In this document: one piece after another, positions 31,140-39,131 of the stretch
Layout of the letters: each line of letters begins with the position of its first letter
Numbering within the stretch: the stretch's first letter is position 1
NCBI RefSeq assembly: GCF_004028635.1
Contig: NZ_RQJW01000021.1
Span: 62,001-126,000, forward strand
Length of the DNA: 64,000 nt
Direction: 5' to 3'
Source of the DNA: Streptomyces cyaneus
Lineage (GTDB): Bacteria > Actinomycetota > Actinomycetes > Streptomycetales > Streptomycetaceae
Position numbers and translations under genes: made by a program
The notes under the pieces: model-generated
Databases searched by the model: none
Told to the model about the DNA's origin: nothing
The model's input: only the letters and a program-made list of their open reading frames with translations

Positions 31140-31617
31140 GCAGCGAGGTCTTCGCGGCCAGCCGATCCGTGACGCCGGGTCTCTCCATGCTCATACGGCC
31201 CTTGAGCCCGTACCGCCTGGAGCACTGCGGCCAGGCCCCCCACCCCTGCACCGCGACCACTTTCCGGGCGATGGTGATCTGCTCCTTGCGGGTGGCGAGG
31301 TCCGCGCGCGGGGCGTACTTCGCCCCGCCGAAGCCCTCCCAGGTCGACTGTGAGAACTGCAGGCCCCCGTAGTGGCCGTTGCCGGTGTTGATGCGCCAAT
31401 TGCCGCCGCTCTCACACTTGGCGACACAGCCCCAGGGCCACTGATCCTTGGCGCAGCCGTACGCCGCGGGTTTGGGCGGTGGTCCGGGGGCCGGTTGTAG
31501 TGGCGCCGTATGGATATGGCGCGTCGGGTGCGTTGCCTGCGCTGCGTGCGACGTTCCCGCAGGAACGGCGGTGAACAGGGCGGCGGCCAGGGCGATCGCG
31601 AGTGGTGTGCATTTCAT
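31051..31617 (-). CDS. Secreted Rpf-type transglycosylase
   Basis: A 188-residue precursor. A signal peptide (about residues 1-25, MKCTPLAIALAAALFTAVPAG) and a Pro-rich spacer lead to an Rpf domain of about 75 residues (WGCVAKCESGGNWRINTG, GHYGGLQFSQSTWEGFGG, QGWGAWPQCSRRYG). The catalytic Glu is in KCESGGNW; a Cys pair flanks the domain. Such enzymes cleave peptidoglycan in germination and growth. The last 40 residues (LIRKGSTLIRKGST...) come from the stretch antisense to the livF end and include the translated direct repeat, so they look like run-on. It is the second Rpf gene; the other starts at 32399. Confidence 0.88.
   Translation of the reverse strand: MKCTPLAIALAAALFTAVPAGTSHAAQATHPTRHIHTAPLQPAPGPPPKPAAYGCAKDQWPWGCVAKCESGGNWRINTGNGHYGGLQFSQSTWEGFGGAKYAPRADLATRKEQITIARKVVAVQGWGAWPQCSRRYGLKGRMSMERPGVTDRLAAKTSLLIRKGSTLIRKGSTRFGALHGAPTRRSLR
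31100..31137. repeat. 17-bp direct repeat in the livF/rpf overlap
   Basis: GTCGAGCCCTTCCGGAT occurs at 31100-31116 and again at 31121-31137. The period is 21 bp, a multiple of three, so both overlapping reading frames keep phase and both proteins carry a duplicated peptide at their C-termini. Confidence 0.8.
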
Positions 31618-31674
31618 ATCAGCACGCTAGGCAGCTTATTGCGGCCGACCGGGGCGGCGCGTCCGAGGGCCGCC

Positions 31675-31710
31675 GGGGCCCCACCCGGTCGGCGGACCGG
31701 ATGGGGCCCC
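31675..31710 (-). terminator. Terminator downstream of the LysM-Rpf gene
   Basis: GGGGCCCCA and TGGGGCCCC flank an inner pair CCGGTC/GACCGG, with one mismatch step and a GGCG loop, spanning 31675-31710. It lies 24 bp past the stop at 31734. Confidence 0.75.
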
Positions 31711-31733
31711 ACGCCCGGGACAGGGAGCGACAC

Positions 31734-32399
31734 TCAGAGTTCGAGGCGCTGCCCGGGCACGATCAGATGGGGATCGGCGCCGATGACGGACCTGTTGGCG
31801 GCGTAGAGCCGCTGCCAGGTGGTTCCGTGCCGGGCGGCGATGCCGCTCAGCGTGTCGCCCTCACGGACGGTGTAGTCACCGCGGGACGAGCCGCGGTTCG
31901 GGTGTCCCGACGAACGCTCCGGCGCCTGAGCGGGAGTCGACGGGGCCGCCTTGGTGGAGGAGGAGGCCGAGCCGGCGGCGGAAGCCGCGGGTGCGCTCCC
32001 GTACGCTCCGGCCCGGGCCGAACAGGTCGGCCACGCCCCCCATCCCTGGGCGCGCTGGACCTTGGTGGCCACGGCGATCTGCTGGTCCTTGCTCGCCTGG
32101 TCCGCCGTCGGCGCGTAGGCCGTACCGCCGTACGCGCGCCAGGTGGAGGCGGCGAACTGCAGTCCGCCGTAGTAGCCGTTGCCGGTGTTGATGTGCCAGT
32201 TGCCGCCGCTCTCGCACTGTGCGATGCGGTCCCACACTCCGCCGTCCGCCGCCGCGGCGTTGCCGGTGGCGGCCAGCAGCCCGAGCGGGGCGAGCAGTGC
32301 CGCCCCGGCGAGGACCGCCGTCGTACGAGTCCGGCTCCAGCTGGGAGCCTGCTGCGTCTTGAGAGCGTTGTCGTGAGTGTTATCGGCACATTCGGACAT
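31734..32399 (-). CDS. Rpf transglycosylase with C-terminal LysM domain (RpfA-like)
   Basis: A 221-residue precursor starting MSECADNTHDNALKTQQ. A long n-region and hydrophobic segment (TTAVLAGAALLAPLGLLAATG) make the signal peptide. The Rpf domain (about residues 53-130) has WDRIAQCESGGNWHINTG, YYGGLQFAASTWRAYGG and QGWGAWPTC, with catalytic Glu in CESGGNW. A Ser/Ala linker leads to a LysM module (YTVREGDTLSGIAARHGTTWQRLYAANRSVIG...PGQRLEL) that binds glycan. It is a muralytic enzyme for germination and growth. AGAGGG precedes the start. The 538-bp leader is long, as for Streptomyces rpfA genes, some of which are riboswitch-controlled. Confidence 0.92.
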   Translation of the reverse strand: MSECADNTHDNALKTQQAPSWSRTRTTAVLAGAALLAPLGLLAATGNAAAADGGVWDRIAQCESGGNWHINTGNGYYGGLQFAASTWRAYGGTAYAPTADQASKDQQIAVATKVQRAQGWGAWPTCSARAGAYGSAPAASAAGSASSSTKAAPSTPAQAPERSSGHPNRGSSRGDYTVREGDTLSGIAARHGTTWQRLYAANRSVIGADPHLIVPGQRLEL

Positions 32400-32937
32400 G
32401 TAGGTCCCTCTCGAAGGACTCGGGGTCCCCCAGGGCGGAACGCCACTCCCACGCCATGGGGCGCGTGAGTCGCGCTCGCCCCGTCCGCCGGAGTCGGTAC
32501 TGCGAGCTGGCTTGTTGCGGGCCGGCGGACGTACCCGAGCGGTGCTCGTTGCACACGGCCGAGGAATGTAGGGAGGGCGGCCGGTCGGCATCAACCAACT
32601 CCTCGTCGTTCCAGGCCAGTTCGCCGTTACCTCCGGTATCGGCGATTTCCGGCCACCCACTTCATTCGCTGATTTCCGGATTTGTCGACCACCAACCCCG
32701 ACGATCTGTGATGCACCACACGCCACCAACTTCCTTGCATTTCCAAGGACTTGACGCAGAGTGCGCGATTCCGCACCCGAGGTGACGGTGTGCGGTGGAT
32801 GGTTCGATTCCGTTCGCCGTGGTGCGTGACTCCCGCCACAGATCGTCCGTTGTCTTCTTCATGAGCCCGGCACCCGCCGGTTCACGGACCGGGAGCCACC
32901 CGGCCCCGCCACGCACCGCATCCCGAGGGAGCCAACC
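32400..32937. other. 538-bp region upstream of the Rpf gene, possible structured leader
   Basis: Read on the minus strand, a 9-bp perfect stem GTCCGCCGG/CCGGCGGAC (32483-32491 with 32522-32530) encloses a 30-nt loop. Nearer the start codon is GGGGGACCCC, then a small hairpin placing the AGAGGGA ribosome site in its loop and right arm. GGGGGACCC also occurs in ydaO/c-di-AMP riboswitches, but I could not find the companion GGGGTGAA, TAGGG or closing helix. No gene is evident. Promoters for the minus-strand Rpf gene and the plus-strand gene at 32938 must lie here. Confidence 0.4.
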
Positions 32938-33720
32938 GTGCCGCGCATGCTCGACGTCAGCGACGAGGTACGTGCCGAGATCGGCGACGAAGAAGCCGAC
33001 CGGCTGCTCGCCGGAGAGAACGCCCCCGGCAGTTACGACTGCACGTCCTGCCGCACCCCGGGCGACTCCGAACAGGAGCGCACCAGCACCGTCCTGTTCA
33101 TCGGGGACGAGACCGCCGTCCTCGCCTTCGCCCACGCCACCTGCCTGCCCTCGCAGGTCGTCCAGGTCACCGAGGAGCAGTTGCAGGGTGCCGTGAAGTC
33201 CATCACCGGCGACCGGGTCGACCTGGAGCCGGAGTCGATCGTGCCGGAGCAGGCCGTACTCGGCGTGACCAGCGGGCTGGTGCTGATCGCCGGGGAGCTG
33301 CACCCCGCCCTGGTCGTCGAGCCGACCGGGCCCATCGTGCGCCCCGGGACGATCGGTGCCGGTGACGACTTCCTGCCGCTGCTCATCGAGCAGGGGTTCA
33401 TGCCGGTGACGGAGCTGGCCGAGGCGCCGCCGGTACTGCACGGCTGGTCCGTGCTGCTGGCCATGGGGCAGCTGCACGCGGTTCTCCAGCCGGGGACGGG
33501 CGGGGGACAGCCGGTCGCCTGGTGGCAGGCGCATCAGCCGCTGCTGGTGACCGACGGATGGCGGGCGGCGGCGAACAAGCATCAGCAGGTACTGATGTTC
33601 GCCGCACCGGTGGGTTCGATCGGGCGTCAGCCCCGGGAGGATCTGCTGCGGGAGGCGCTGGACAAGGCGGCGGCGAACGGGAAGTTGGTCGGGGCCGCGC
33701 TCCCTCTCGCGGGGACCTGA
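32938..33720 (+). CDS. Hypothetical protein, conserved-looking, cytosolic
   Basis: A 260-residue soluble protein starting at GTG 32938 with GAGGGA upstream (MPRMLDVSDEVRAEIGDEEADRL). The N-terminal part contains a Cys-x2-Cys (DCTSCRTPGDSE) and a later Cys (ATCLPSQVV), possibly a metal knuckle. Residues 90-260 are alternating strands and helices (AVLGVTSGLVLIAGELHPALVVE, DDFLPLLIEQGFMPVTELAEAPP, KHQQVLMFAAPVGSIGRQ). No signal peptide or TM is seen. I do not recognise a named family with confidence. Its position beside rpf and der matches streptomycete chromosomes. Confidence 0.75.
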   Translation: MPRMLDVSDEVRAEIGDEEADRLLAGENAPGSYDCTSCRTPGDSEQERTSTVLFIGDETAVLAFAHATCLPSQVVQVTEEQLQGAVKSITGDRVDLEPESIVPEQAVLGVTSGLVLIAGELHPALVVEPTGPIVRPGTIGAGDDFLPLLIEQGFMPVTELAEAPPVLHGWSVLLAMGQLHAVLQPGTGGGQPVAWWQAHQPLLVTDGWRAAANKHQQVLMFAAPVGSIGRQPREDLLREALDKAAANGKLVGAALPLAGT

Positions 33721-33823
33721 GAACACCTGCCCCACGCCCCTGAGGCGTTGCCCGCGCCGCCGATGAGCAGGCGATCCTTCACGGCGGCCGCATCTCTTCG
33801 AGCGCGGGGTCGTTTGGACATAC

Positions 33824-34174
33824 GTGCATGCATACGACGTTCCCCGCCTTCAGGGCGGCCCATCGGCCACGCCGATCTACGACGCGCTCTACGCCGAGTA
33901 CGTCAAATCCTTCCGCTCGCTGCCGGGTGACCGCAGCGGCGAGGAGGACCTGGGGTTCATCGCGTTCGGGAACATCCCACGGAGTACGGGCTCGTACGGA
34001 GGTCACCGCCCGGGGTCGTTCAGCAGCTCGTACACCGCCTACAGCGCGGGGGCCCACAGCGCGCGCCAGGGCAACGGCCAGCAGCCACAGTGGCAGCGCG
34101 TCGGGCATATCGGCCCGCAGGGCACGGGGATGCACCACGTCCCGGCCGCGCTGCCCCCGGCGCGCAGAGGCTGA
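33824..34174 (+). CDS. Small hypothetical protein of a Streptomyces-type family
   Basis: A 116-residue product from GTG 33824 (MHAYDVPRLQGGPSATPIYDALYAEYVKSFRSLPG). Conserved-looking features are PIYDALYAEYVKSFRSLPGD at the front and a Pro-rich end (HHVPAALPPARRG), joined by a Ser/Gly/Tyr-rich linker. Similar proteins (DUF6643-like, from memory) occur widely in Streptomyces without known function. No ribosome site precedes the start, so translation may be leaderless or begin elsewhere. A strong hairpin follows at 34184. Confidence 0.6.
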   Translation: MHAYDVPRLQGGPSATPIYDALYAEYVKSFRSLPGDRSGEEDLGFIAFGNIPRSTGSYGGHRPGSFSSSYTAYSAGAHSARQGNGQQPQWQRVGHIGPQGTGMHHVPAALPPARRG

Positions 34175-34183
34175 ATCACACGA

Positions 34184-34210
34184 AAGGGCGGCCCTCACCG
34201 GGCCGCCCTT
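34184..34210. terminator. Bidirectional terminator before der
   Basis: AAGGGCGGCCC (34184-34194) pairs perfectly with GGGCCGCCCTT (34200-34210) around a 5-nt loop, between the convergent small gene and der. Confidence 0.85.
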
Positions 34211-34218
34211 CAGCTGTG

Positions 34219-34252
34219 CGCAGTTACTTCTTCTGCCGCAGTTACTTCTTCT
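34219..34252. repeat. 16-bp direct repeat duplicating the der stop-codon region
   Basis: CGCAGTTACTTCTTCT appears at 34219-34234 and 34237-34252 (18-bp period). The second copy contains the real TAA stop of der (34242-34244); the first, downstream, repeats the Lys codons and stop. Confidence 0.8.
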
Positions 34253-35723
34253 TGCTTCCGCGCTTCTCCCGCACCCGCACGGAGATGTGGATCGGCGTGC
34301 CCTCGAAGCCGAACTCCTCGCGCAGCCGGCGCTCGATGAAGCGGCGGTAGCCCGCCTCGATGAAGCCGGAGGCGAAGAGCACGAACCGCGGGGGCTTGGT
34401 GCCGGCCTGGGTGCCGAAGAGGATACGGGGCTGCTTGCCGCCGCGGATCGGGTGGGGGTGGGCGGCGACCAGCTCGCCGAGGAAGGCGTTGAGCCGACCG
34501 GTCGGAACCCGGGTCTCCCAGCCCGCCAGCGCGGTCTCGATCGCGGGGACCAGCTTCTCCATGTGACGGCCGGTGCGCGCCGAGACGTTGACGCGCGGCG
34601 CCCAGGCGACCTGACCGAACTCGGTCTCGATCTCCCGCTCCAGGTAGTAGCGGCGCTCCTCGTCGAGGGTGTCCCACTTGTTGTAGGCGATCACCATCGC
34701 GCGGCCCGCCTCCACGGCCATCGTGACGATGCGCTGGTCCTGTACCGAGATGGACTCGGAGCCGTCGATCAGCACGACGGCGACCTCGGCCTTCTCGACG
34801 GCGGCCGCGGTGCGCAGCGAGGCGTAGTAGTCGGCGCCCTGCTGGAGGTGGACGCGCTTGCGGATACCCGCCGTGTCGACGAACTTCCAGGTCACGCCGC
34901 CCAGTTCGATGAGCTCGTCGACCGGGTCACGGGTGGTGCCGGCCAGCTCGTTGACGACGACGCGCTCCTCGCCCGCCACCTTGTTCAGCAGGGACGACTT
35001 GCCGACGTTCGGACGGCCGATCAGGGCGATGCGGCGCGGGCCACCGACGCCGGCCCCGCCGACGAACTCGCGCGGTGCCTCCGGCAGCGCCTCCAGGACG
35101 GCGTCCAGCATGTCGCCGGTGCCACGGCCGTGCAGCGCGGAGACGGGGTGCGGCTCCCCCAGACCCAGCGACCACAGATACGCGGCGTCCGCCTCACCAC
35201 TGGGACCGTCGACCTTGTTGGCGCACAGCACCACGGGCTTGCCGGCCTTGCGCAGCAGTCGTACGACGGCTTCGTCGGTGTCGGTGGCGCCCACCTTGGC
35301 GTCGACGACGAACACGACGGCGTCGGCGGCCTCGATCGCGAACTCGGCCTGCGCGGCCACGGACGCGTCGATGCCGAAGACGTCCTGCTCCCAGCCGCCG
35401 GTGTCGACGACCTTGAAGCGGCGGCCCGCCCACTCGGCCTCGTAGGTCACACGGTCACGGGTGACGCCGGGCTTGTCCTCGACGACCGCCTCGCGGCGCC
35501 CGATGATCCGGTTGACGAGAGTCGACTTGCCGACATTCGGCCGCCCGACGACGGCGAGGACGGGCAGCGGACCATGACCGGCCGCTTCGATGGCCCCCTC
35601 GACGTCCTCGAGGTCGAAGCCCTCTTCCGCGGCGAGCTCCATGAACTCCGCGTACTCGGCATCGCCAAGCTCTCCGTGGTCATGCTCTTCGAGCGAGCCC
35701 TCGGAGTGGATGTGGTCGTTCAT
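34242..35723 (-). CDS. der: Ribosome-assembly GTPase Der (EngA)
   Basis: A 493-residue protein taking ATG 35723 (MNDHIHSEGSLEEHDHGELGD); a TTG 13 codons upstream is less likely. After an acidic N-terminal extension typical of Actinobacteria come two tandem GTPase domains. The first has G1 GRPNVGKST (about residue 60), VDTGG and NKVD; the second has GRPNVGKSS, VDTAG and NKWD. A KH-like C-terminal domain follows, ending in a Lys-rich tail. Der helps assemble the 50S subunit. It is the last gene of the aroH-tyrA-cmk-plsC-der run. There are about 80 bp between the plsC-like stop and this start. Confidence 0.95.
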   Translation of the reverse strand: MNDHIHSEGSLEEHDHGELGDAEYAEFMELAAEEGFDLEDVEGAIEAAGHGPLPVLAVVGRPNVGKSTLVNRIIGRREAVVEDKPGVTRDRVTYEAEWAGRRFKVVDTGGWEQDVFGIDASVAAQAEFAIEAADAVVFVVDAKVGATDTDEAVVRLLRKAGKPVVLCANKVDGPSGEADAAYLWSLGLGEPHPVSALHGRGTGDMLDAVLEALPEAPREFVGGAGVGGPRRIALIGRPNVGKSSLLNKVAGEERVVVNELAGTTRDPVDELIELGGVTWKFVDTAGIRKRVHLQQGADYYASLRTAAAVEKAEVAVVLIDGSESISVQDQRIVTMAVEAGRAMVIAYNKWDTLDEERRYYLEREIETEFGQVAWAPRVNVSARTGRHMEKLVPAIETALAGWETRVPTGRLNAFLGELVAAHPHPIRGGKQPRILFGTQAGTKPPRFVLFASGFIEAGYRRFIERRLREEFGFEGTPIHISVRVREKRGSKKK

Positions 35724-35804
35724 GAAGTCCGTACCTCGTTCATAGTGGTCATCGGTGGACAACCCGGATGTTTTCTCCCGGATTGATCCACTACTCAGTG
35801 TCGC

Positions 35805-36503
35805 CTAGCGGCCGGTCAGCCGCCTGGCGTTTTCCAGGTGCGCGGTGAGCTGCTTCTGGATGCGCTCGGTCGCCTCGTCCAGCGCCTTGCGGGTACGCCG
35901 TCCGCTGCCGTCGCCCGCCTCGAACGGGTCGCCGAAGACGACGTCGATGCGGCTGCGCAGCGGAGGCAGCCCCTTTATCAACCGTCCCTGCCGTTCGGAA
36001 CTTCCCAGCACGGCGATCGGGACCACCGGCGCCCCGCTGCGCACCGCGAAGTACGCGAGCCCGGCGCGCAGGGAGGCGAAGTCGCCCTCGCCCCGGGTGC
36101 CCTCCGGGAAGATGCCGAGCACACCGCCGGCCGACAGGACGTCGAGCGCCTGCGTGATGGCCGTACGGTCGGCGGAATGACGGTCCACCTTCAGCTGACC
36201 GATGCCGGTCAGGAAGGGGTCGAGCGGACCGACGAACGCCTCCTTCTTGATCAGGAAGTGCGTCGGCCGGGGCGCCACGCCCATGACCATCGGGCCGTCG
36301 ATGTTGTGGGAGTGGTTGACGGCGAATATCACCGGCCCGGTCGCGGGCACCTTCCAGGCGCCGAGCACGCGCGGCTTCCACAGCCCGTACATCAGGCCGA
36401 CGCCGATGCGTCGCCCGACCTCGGCGCCCTTCTCGGAAGCCGGCAGGGGCGACGCGGGGCGCCTCGACGACGGGTGGTGGACAGGCGACGGGTGGGCGGT
36501 CAC
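35805..36503 (-). CDS. 1-acyl-sn-glycerol-3-phosphate acyltransferase (PlsC-like)
   Basis: A 232-residue protein. The GTG at 36503 overlaps the cmk stop (GTGA), which fixes the start. Motifs are FAVNHSHNIDGPMVMG (the H-x4-D catalytic pair as N-H-S-H-N-I-D), LGIFPEGTRGEGD (substrate phosphate-binding E-G-T-R) and VVPIAVLGSSE. It would acylate lysophosphatidate to phosphatidate, or a related acceptor, at the inner face of the membrane. Fusions or neighbours of this enzyme with cmk are common in Actinobacteria, supporting the assignment. The basic C-terminal helix is probably a membrane contact. Confidence 0.9.
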   Translation of the reverse strand: MTAHPSPVHHPSSRRPASPLPASEKGAEVGRRIGVGLMYGLWKPRVLGAWKVPATGPVIFAVNHSHNIDGPMVMGVAPRPTHFLIKKEAFVGPLDPFLTGIGQLKVDRHSADRTAITQALDVLSAGGVLGIFPEGTRGEGDFASLRAGLAYFAVRSGAPVVPIAVLGSSERQGRLIKGLPPLRSRIDVVFGDPFEAGDGSGRRTRKALDEATERIQKQLTAHLENARRLTGR

Positions 36504-37186
36504 TTTCCGGCTCGCTTCTCCTCGACGAGCGTGACGACGCACTCGATGACCTGCTGCAGCGTGAGCTCGGTGGTGTCCACCTCGACCGCGTCGTCCGCCT
36601 TGGCGAGCGGCGAGGTCTTGCGGCTGGAGTCGGCCGCGTCCCGCTTCAGCAGCGCCTCGCGGGTCGTGTGTACGTCGGCGCCCTTCAGCTCTCCGCTGCG
36701 GCGGGCGGCGCGGGCCTCCGGGGAGGCGGTGAGGAAGATCTTCAGGTGGGCGTCGGGCAGCACGGTCGTACCGATGTCACGGCCCTCGACGACGATGCCG
36801 ATCTCCGCGGAGGTCGCGAGGGAGCGCTGCAGCTCGGTGATCCGCGCACGAACCTCCGGCACCGCACTCACCGCGCTGACCTTGGAGGTGACCTCCTGGG
36901 TGCGGATCGGGCCGGCCACGTCGGTGCCGTCGACGGTGATCGTCGGGTTCGCCGGGTCGGTGCCGGAGACGATCTCGGGCTTGCCGGCCACGGCGGCGAT
37001 CGCGGACGGGTCCTCGAGGTCGATCCCGTTGGTCACCATCCACCAGGTGATCGCCCGGTACTGGGCGCCGGTGTCGAGGTAGCTCAGCCCGAGCTGCGCG
37101 GCGACGGCCTTCGACGTGCTCGACTTGCCCGTGCCGGAGGGGCCGTCGATGGCGACAATCACGGGCTTGGCGGCACCGTTTTCCAC
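36500..37186 (-). CDS. cmk: Cytidylate kinase
   Basis: A 228-residue kinase starting at GTG 37186 (VENGAAKPVIVAIDGP). P-loop IDGPSGTGKSSTSKAVA, then LDTGAQYRAITWWM (CMP-binding Y-R), then IVVEGRDIGTTVLPDA and the C-terminal lid ARRSGELKGADVHTTREALLKRDAADSSRKTSPL. These are the CMP/dCMP kinase hallmarks, using ATP to give CDP/dCDP. The length is normal. It lies after a repeat-containing spacer behind tyrA and is coupled to the plsC-like gene by a 4-bp overlap. Confidence 0.95.
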   Translation of the reverse strand: MENGAAKPVIVAIDGPSGTGKSSTSKAVAAQLGLSYLDTGAQYRAITWWMVTNGIDLEDPSAIAAVAGKPEIVSGTDPANPTITVDGTDVAGPIRTQEVTSKVSAVSAVPEVRARITELQRSLATSAEIGIVVEGRDIGTTVLPDAHLKIFLTASPEARAARRSGELKGADVHTTREALLKRDAADSSRKTSPLAKADDAVEVDTTELTLQQVIECVVTLVEEKRAGK

Positions 37187-37246
37187 GGGGGAACACCTTC
37201 CTGGTGCGGTGAGGCGAGAGGGGCGGGGCGCGAACGTGCCCCGCAC

Positions 37247-37445
37247 AAGGTTACTGGGTACGGGTCACTCGTCCGGCCGCGCAGCCACTGGCCGGCGAGG
37301 GCAGGCAAAATCAGCCCGTCCGGCGTTTGAGGACGAGGCCCGTTCAGGGCCAATGGGGGTCCAGGGGGCGGAGCCCCCTGGCGGGGTCGAAGGGGCGGAG
37401 CCCCTTCAAGGACGGGAAGGGTAGGGGCGGCGGGGGCGAGAAACC
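37247..37445. repeat. Dispersed Streptomyces-type intergenic repeat with two GGGGCGGAGCCCC hairpins
   Basis: From about 37308 the text CAGCCCGTCCGGCGTTTGAG, then CCAGGGGGCGGAGCCCCCTG and AAGGGGCGGAGCCCCTTC, then GGGTAGGGGCGGCGGGGGCG up to 37440, is a repeat that I recognise from intergenic regions of many Streptomyces. It contains two strong GGAG-type hairpins. It lies immediately after the tyrA stop (37446) and before cmk and probably also terminates tyrA. Boundaries are approximate. Confidence 0.7.
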
Positions 37446-38531
37446 CTACTGGCGGATCGCCCAGCCCCGCTCCCGCAGCGCAGCACTGAGCACCGGCGCC
37501 GCCTTCGGCTCCACCATCAACTGCACCAGACCGGCCTGCTGCCCCGTCGCGTGCTCGATCCGTACGTCCTCGATGTTGACCCCGGCCCGCCCCGCATCCG
37601 CGAAGATCCGAGCCAGCTGCCCCGGCTGGTCGTCGATCAGCACCGCGACGACCTCGTACACCCGAGGAGCCGCCCCGTGCTTGCCGGGCACCCGCACCTG
37701 CCCCGCGTTCCCGCGCCGCAGCACGTCCTCGATCCCGGACGTCCCCTCCAGCCGCTTGACGTCGTCGGACGACTGCAGCGCCCGCAGCGCCCGCACCGTC
37801 TCCTCAAGATCCGCGGCGACATCCGTGAGCAGATCGGCGACCGGCCCCGGGTTCGCGGAGAGGATGTCGATCCACATCCCCGGATCGGACGCGGCGATCC
37901 GGGTCACGTCACGAATGCCCTGACCGCACAGCCGTACGGCCGCCTCCTCGGCGTTCTGCAGCCGCGCCGCGACCATGCTGGACATCAGGTGCGGCATGTG
38001 CGACACCAGCGCGACCGCCCGGTCGTGGGCGTCGGCATCCATCACCACCGGCACGGCACGGCAGTGCGAGACCAGCTCCAGGGCGAGGTTCAGCACCTCG
38101 GTGTCGGTGTCGCGGGTCGGCGTCAGCACCCAGGGACGGCCCTCGAAGAGATCCCCGGTCGCGGCCAGCGGCCCGGACTTCTCACGGCCCGACATGGGAT
38201 GCGTACCGATGTACGACGACAGGTCGAGCCCGAGCGCCTCCAGCTCACGCCGCGGCCCACCCTTGACGCTGGCCACGTCGAGGTAGCCGCGGGCCACACC
38301 CCGGCGCATGGCGTCGGCCAGCACCCCGGCCACGTGCGCGGGCGGGGCGGCGACGATCGCGAGGTCCACGGGCCCCTCGGGCGCCTCGTCCGTGCCGGCC
38401 CCGAGCGCGGCCGCCGTACGGGCCTGCTCGGAGTCGTGGTCGGCGAGGTGGACGACGACACCGCGCCCCGCCAGCGCCAGCGCGGCGGACGTACCGATGA
38501 GACCGGTGCCGATGACGAGTGCGGTTCTCAC
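37446..38531 (-). CDS. tyrA: Prephenate dehydrogenase with C-terminal ACT domain
   Basis: A 361-residue enzyme. The Rossmann nucleotide site is LVIGTGLIGTSAALALAGRG (residues about 5-24). Further landmarks are GTHPMSGREKSGP, with catalytic His, and the helical prephenate domain (HDRAVALVSHMPHLMSSMV). Residues about 285-361 form an ACT domain (VYEVVAVLIDDQPGQLARIFADAGRAGVNIEDVRIEH), the likely site of tyrosine feedback. Product: 4-hydroxyphenylpyruvate for tyrosine. It overlaps aroH by 4 bp (ATGA), so chorismate mutase and this enzyme are co-made. Confidence 0.94.
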   Translation of the reverse strand: MRTALVIGTGLIGTSAALALAGRGVVVHLADHDSEQARTAAALGAGTDEAPEGPVDLAIVAAPPAHVAGVLADAMRRGVARGYLDVASVKGGPRRELEALGLDLSSYIGTHPMSGREKSGPLAATGDLFEGRPWVLTPTRDTDTEVLNLALELVSHCRAVPVVMDADAHDRAVALVSHMPHLMSSMVAARLQNAEEAAVRLCGQGIRDVTRIAASDPGMWIDILSANPGPVADLLTDVAADLEETVRALRALQSSDDVKRLEGTSGIEDVLRRGNAGQVRVPGKHGAAPRVYEVVAVLIDDQPGQLARIFADAGRAGVNIEDVRIEHATGQQAGLVQLMVEPKAAPVLSAALRERGWAIRQ

Positions 38532-38890
38532 TGGGCGATGTCCTTGCGCAGGGCGGCCGCGGCGCCGAGGTAGACATGCGCGATGTCGGCCCGGGGCTGG
38601 TCCGACTCGATGTGCGCGAGGACGCGCACGACCCGCGGCATGGCGCCGGCGATGTCCAGTTCCTGGGCGCAGATCAGCGGTACGTCGACGATGCCGAGCT
38701 TGCGGGCGGCGGCCGCCGGGAAGTCGCTGTGCAGATCGGGTGTGGCCGTGAACCAGATGCTGATGAGGTCGTCCGCGGTGAGGCCGTTGCGCTCCAGGAT
38801 CTCCGTGAGCAGGGCCCCGACCTGCTCGTCCATGTGGCCGGCCTCGTCCCGCTCCAGTTGGACGGCCCCCCGGACCGCTCGTACCGCCAC
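38528..38890 (-). CDS. aroH: Chorismate mutase, AroH type
   Basis: A 120-residue protein of the monofunctional AroH class: MAVRAVRGAVQLERDEAGHMDEQVGALLTEILERNGL, then SIWFTATPDLHSDFPAAAARKLG (F/T-x-T-x-D-L-x-x-x-F-P), then VPLICAQELDIAGAMPRVVRVLAH. Arg7 and the Glu/Arg near MPRVVR match the trimeric B. subtilis-type active site. It converts chorismate to prephenate, the substrate of the next gene. GTG 38890 with AAGGAG upstream is the start. It is first in the aroH-tyrA-cmk-plsC-der run. Confidence 0.95.
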   Translation of the reverse strand: MAVRAVRGAVQLERDEAGHMDEQVGALLTEILERNGLTADDLISIWFTATPDLHSDFPAAAARKLGIVDVPLICAQELDIAGAMPRVVRVLAHIESDQPRADIAHVYLGAAAALRKDIAQ

Positions 38891-39131
38891 GGCTCTGCTC
38901 CTTGCTGCTGTACGGATCGGCTCTTCGCCGGTCCAGCCTAGTCAGCCCGTGCGCGGCGGACGTATGTCGCCCGCCCGCTGAGACACCGACTGACGCCCGA
39001 AGTCAGCTTTGCGGCACTGTCACCCGTGTATCCCGATTTCGCTACCGGACTGCGAACACCTCCGTGCGCCCCTGGACGCCGGGCCACGGGTCCGCTCTCA
39101 TGGGCAGGAAGCTCGCCTCGGGGGAGGCCTC

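Noticed and set aside
32400..32470. A ydaO/c-di-AMP riboswitch upstream of the Rpf gene
   Set aside because: Only the GGGGGACCCC word is present. GGGGTGAA, TAGGG and the closing helix of the motif were not found by eye.
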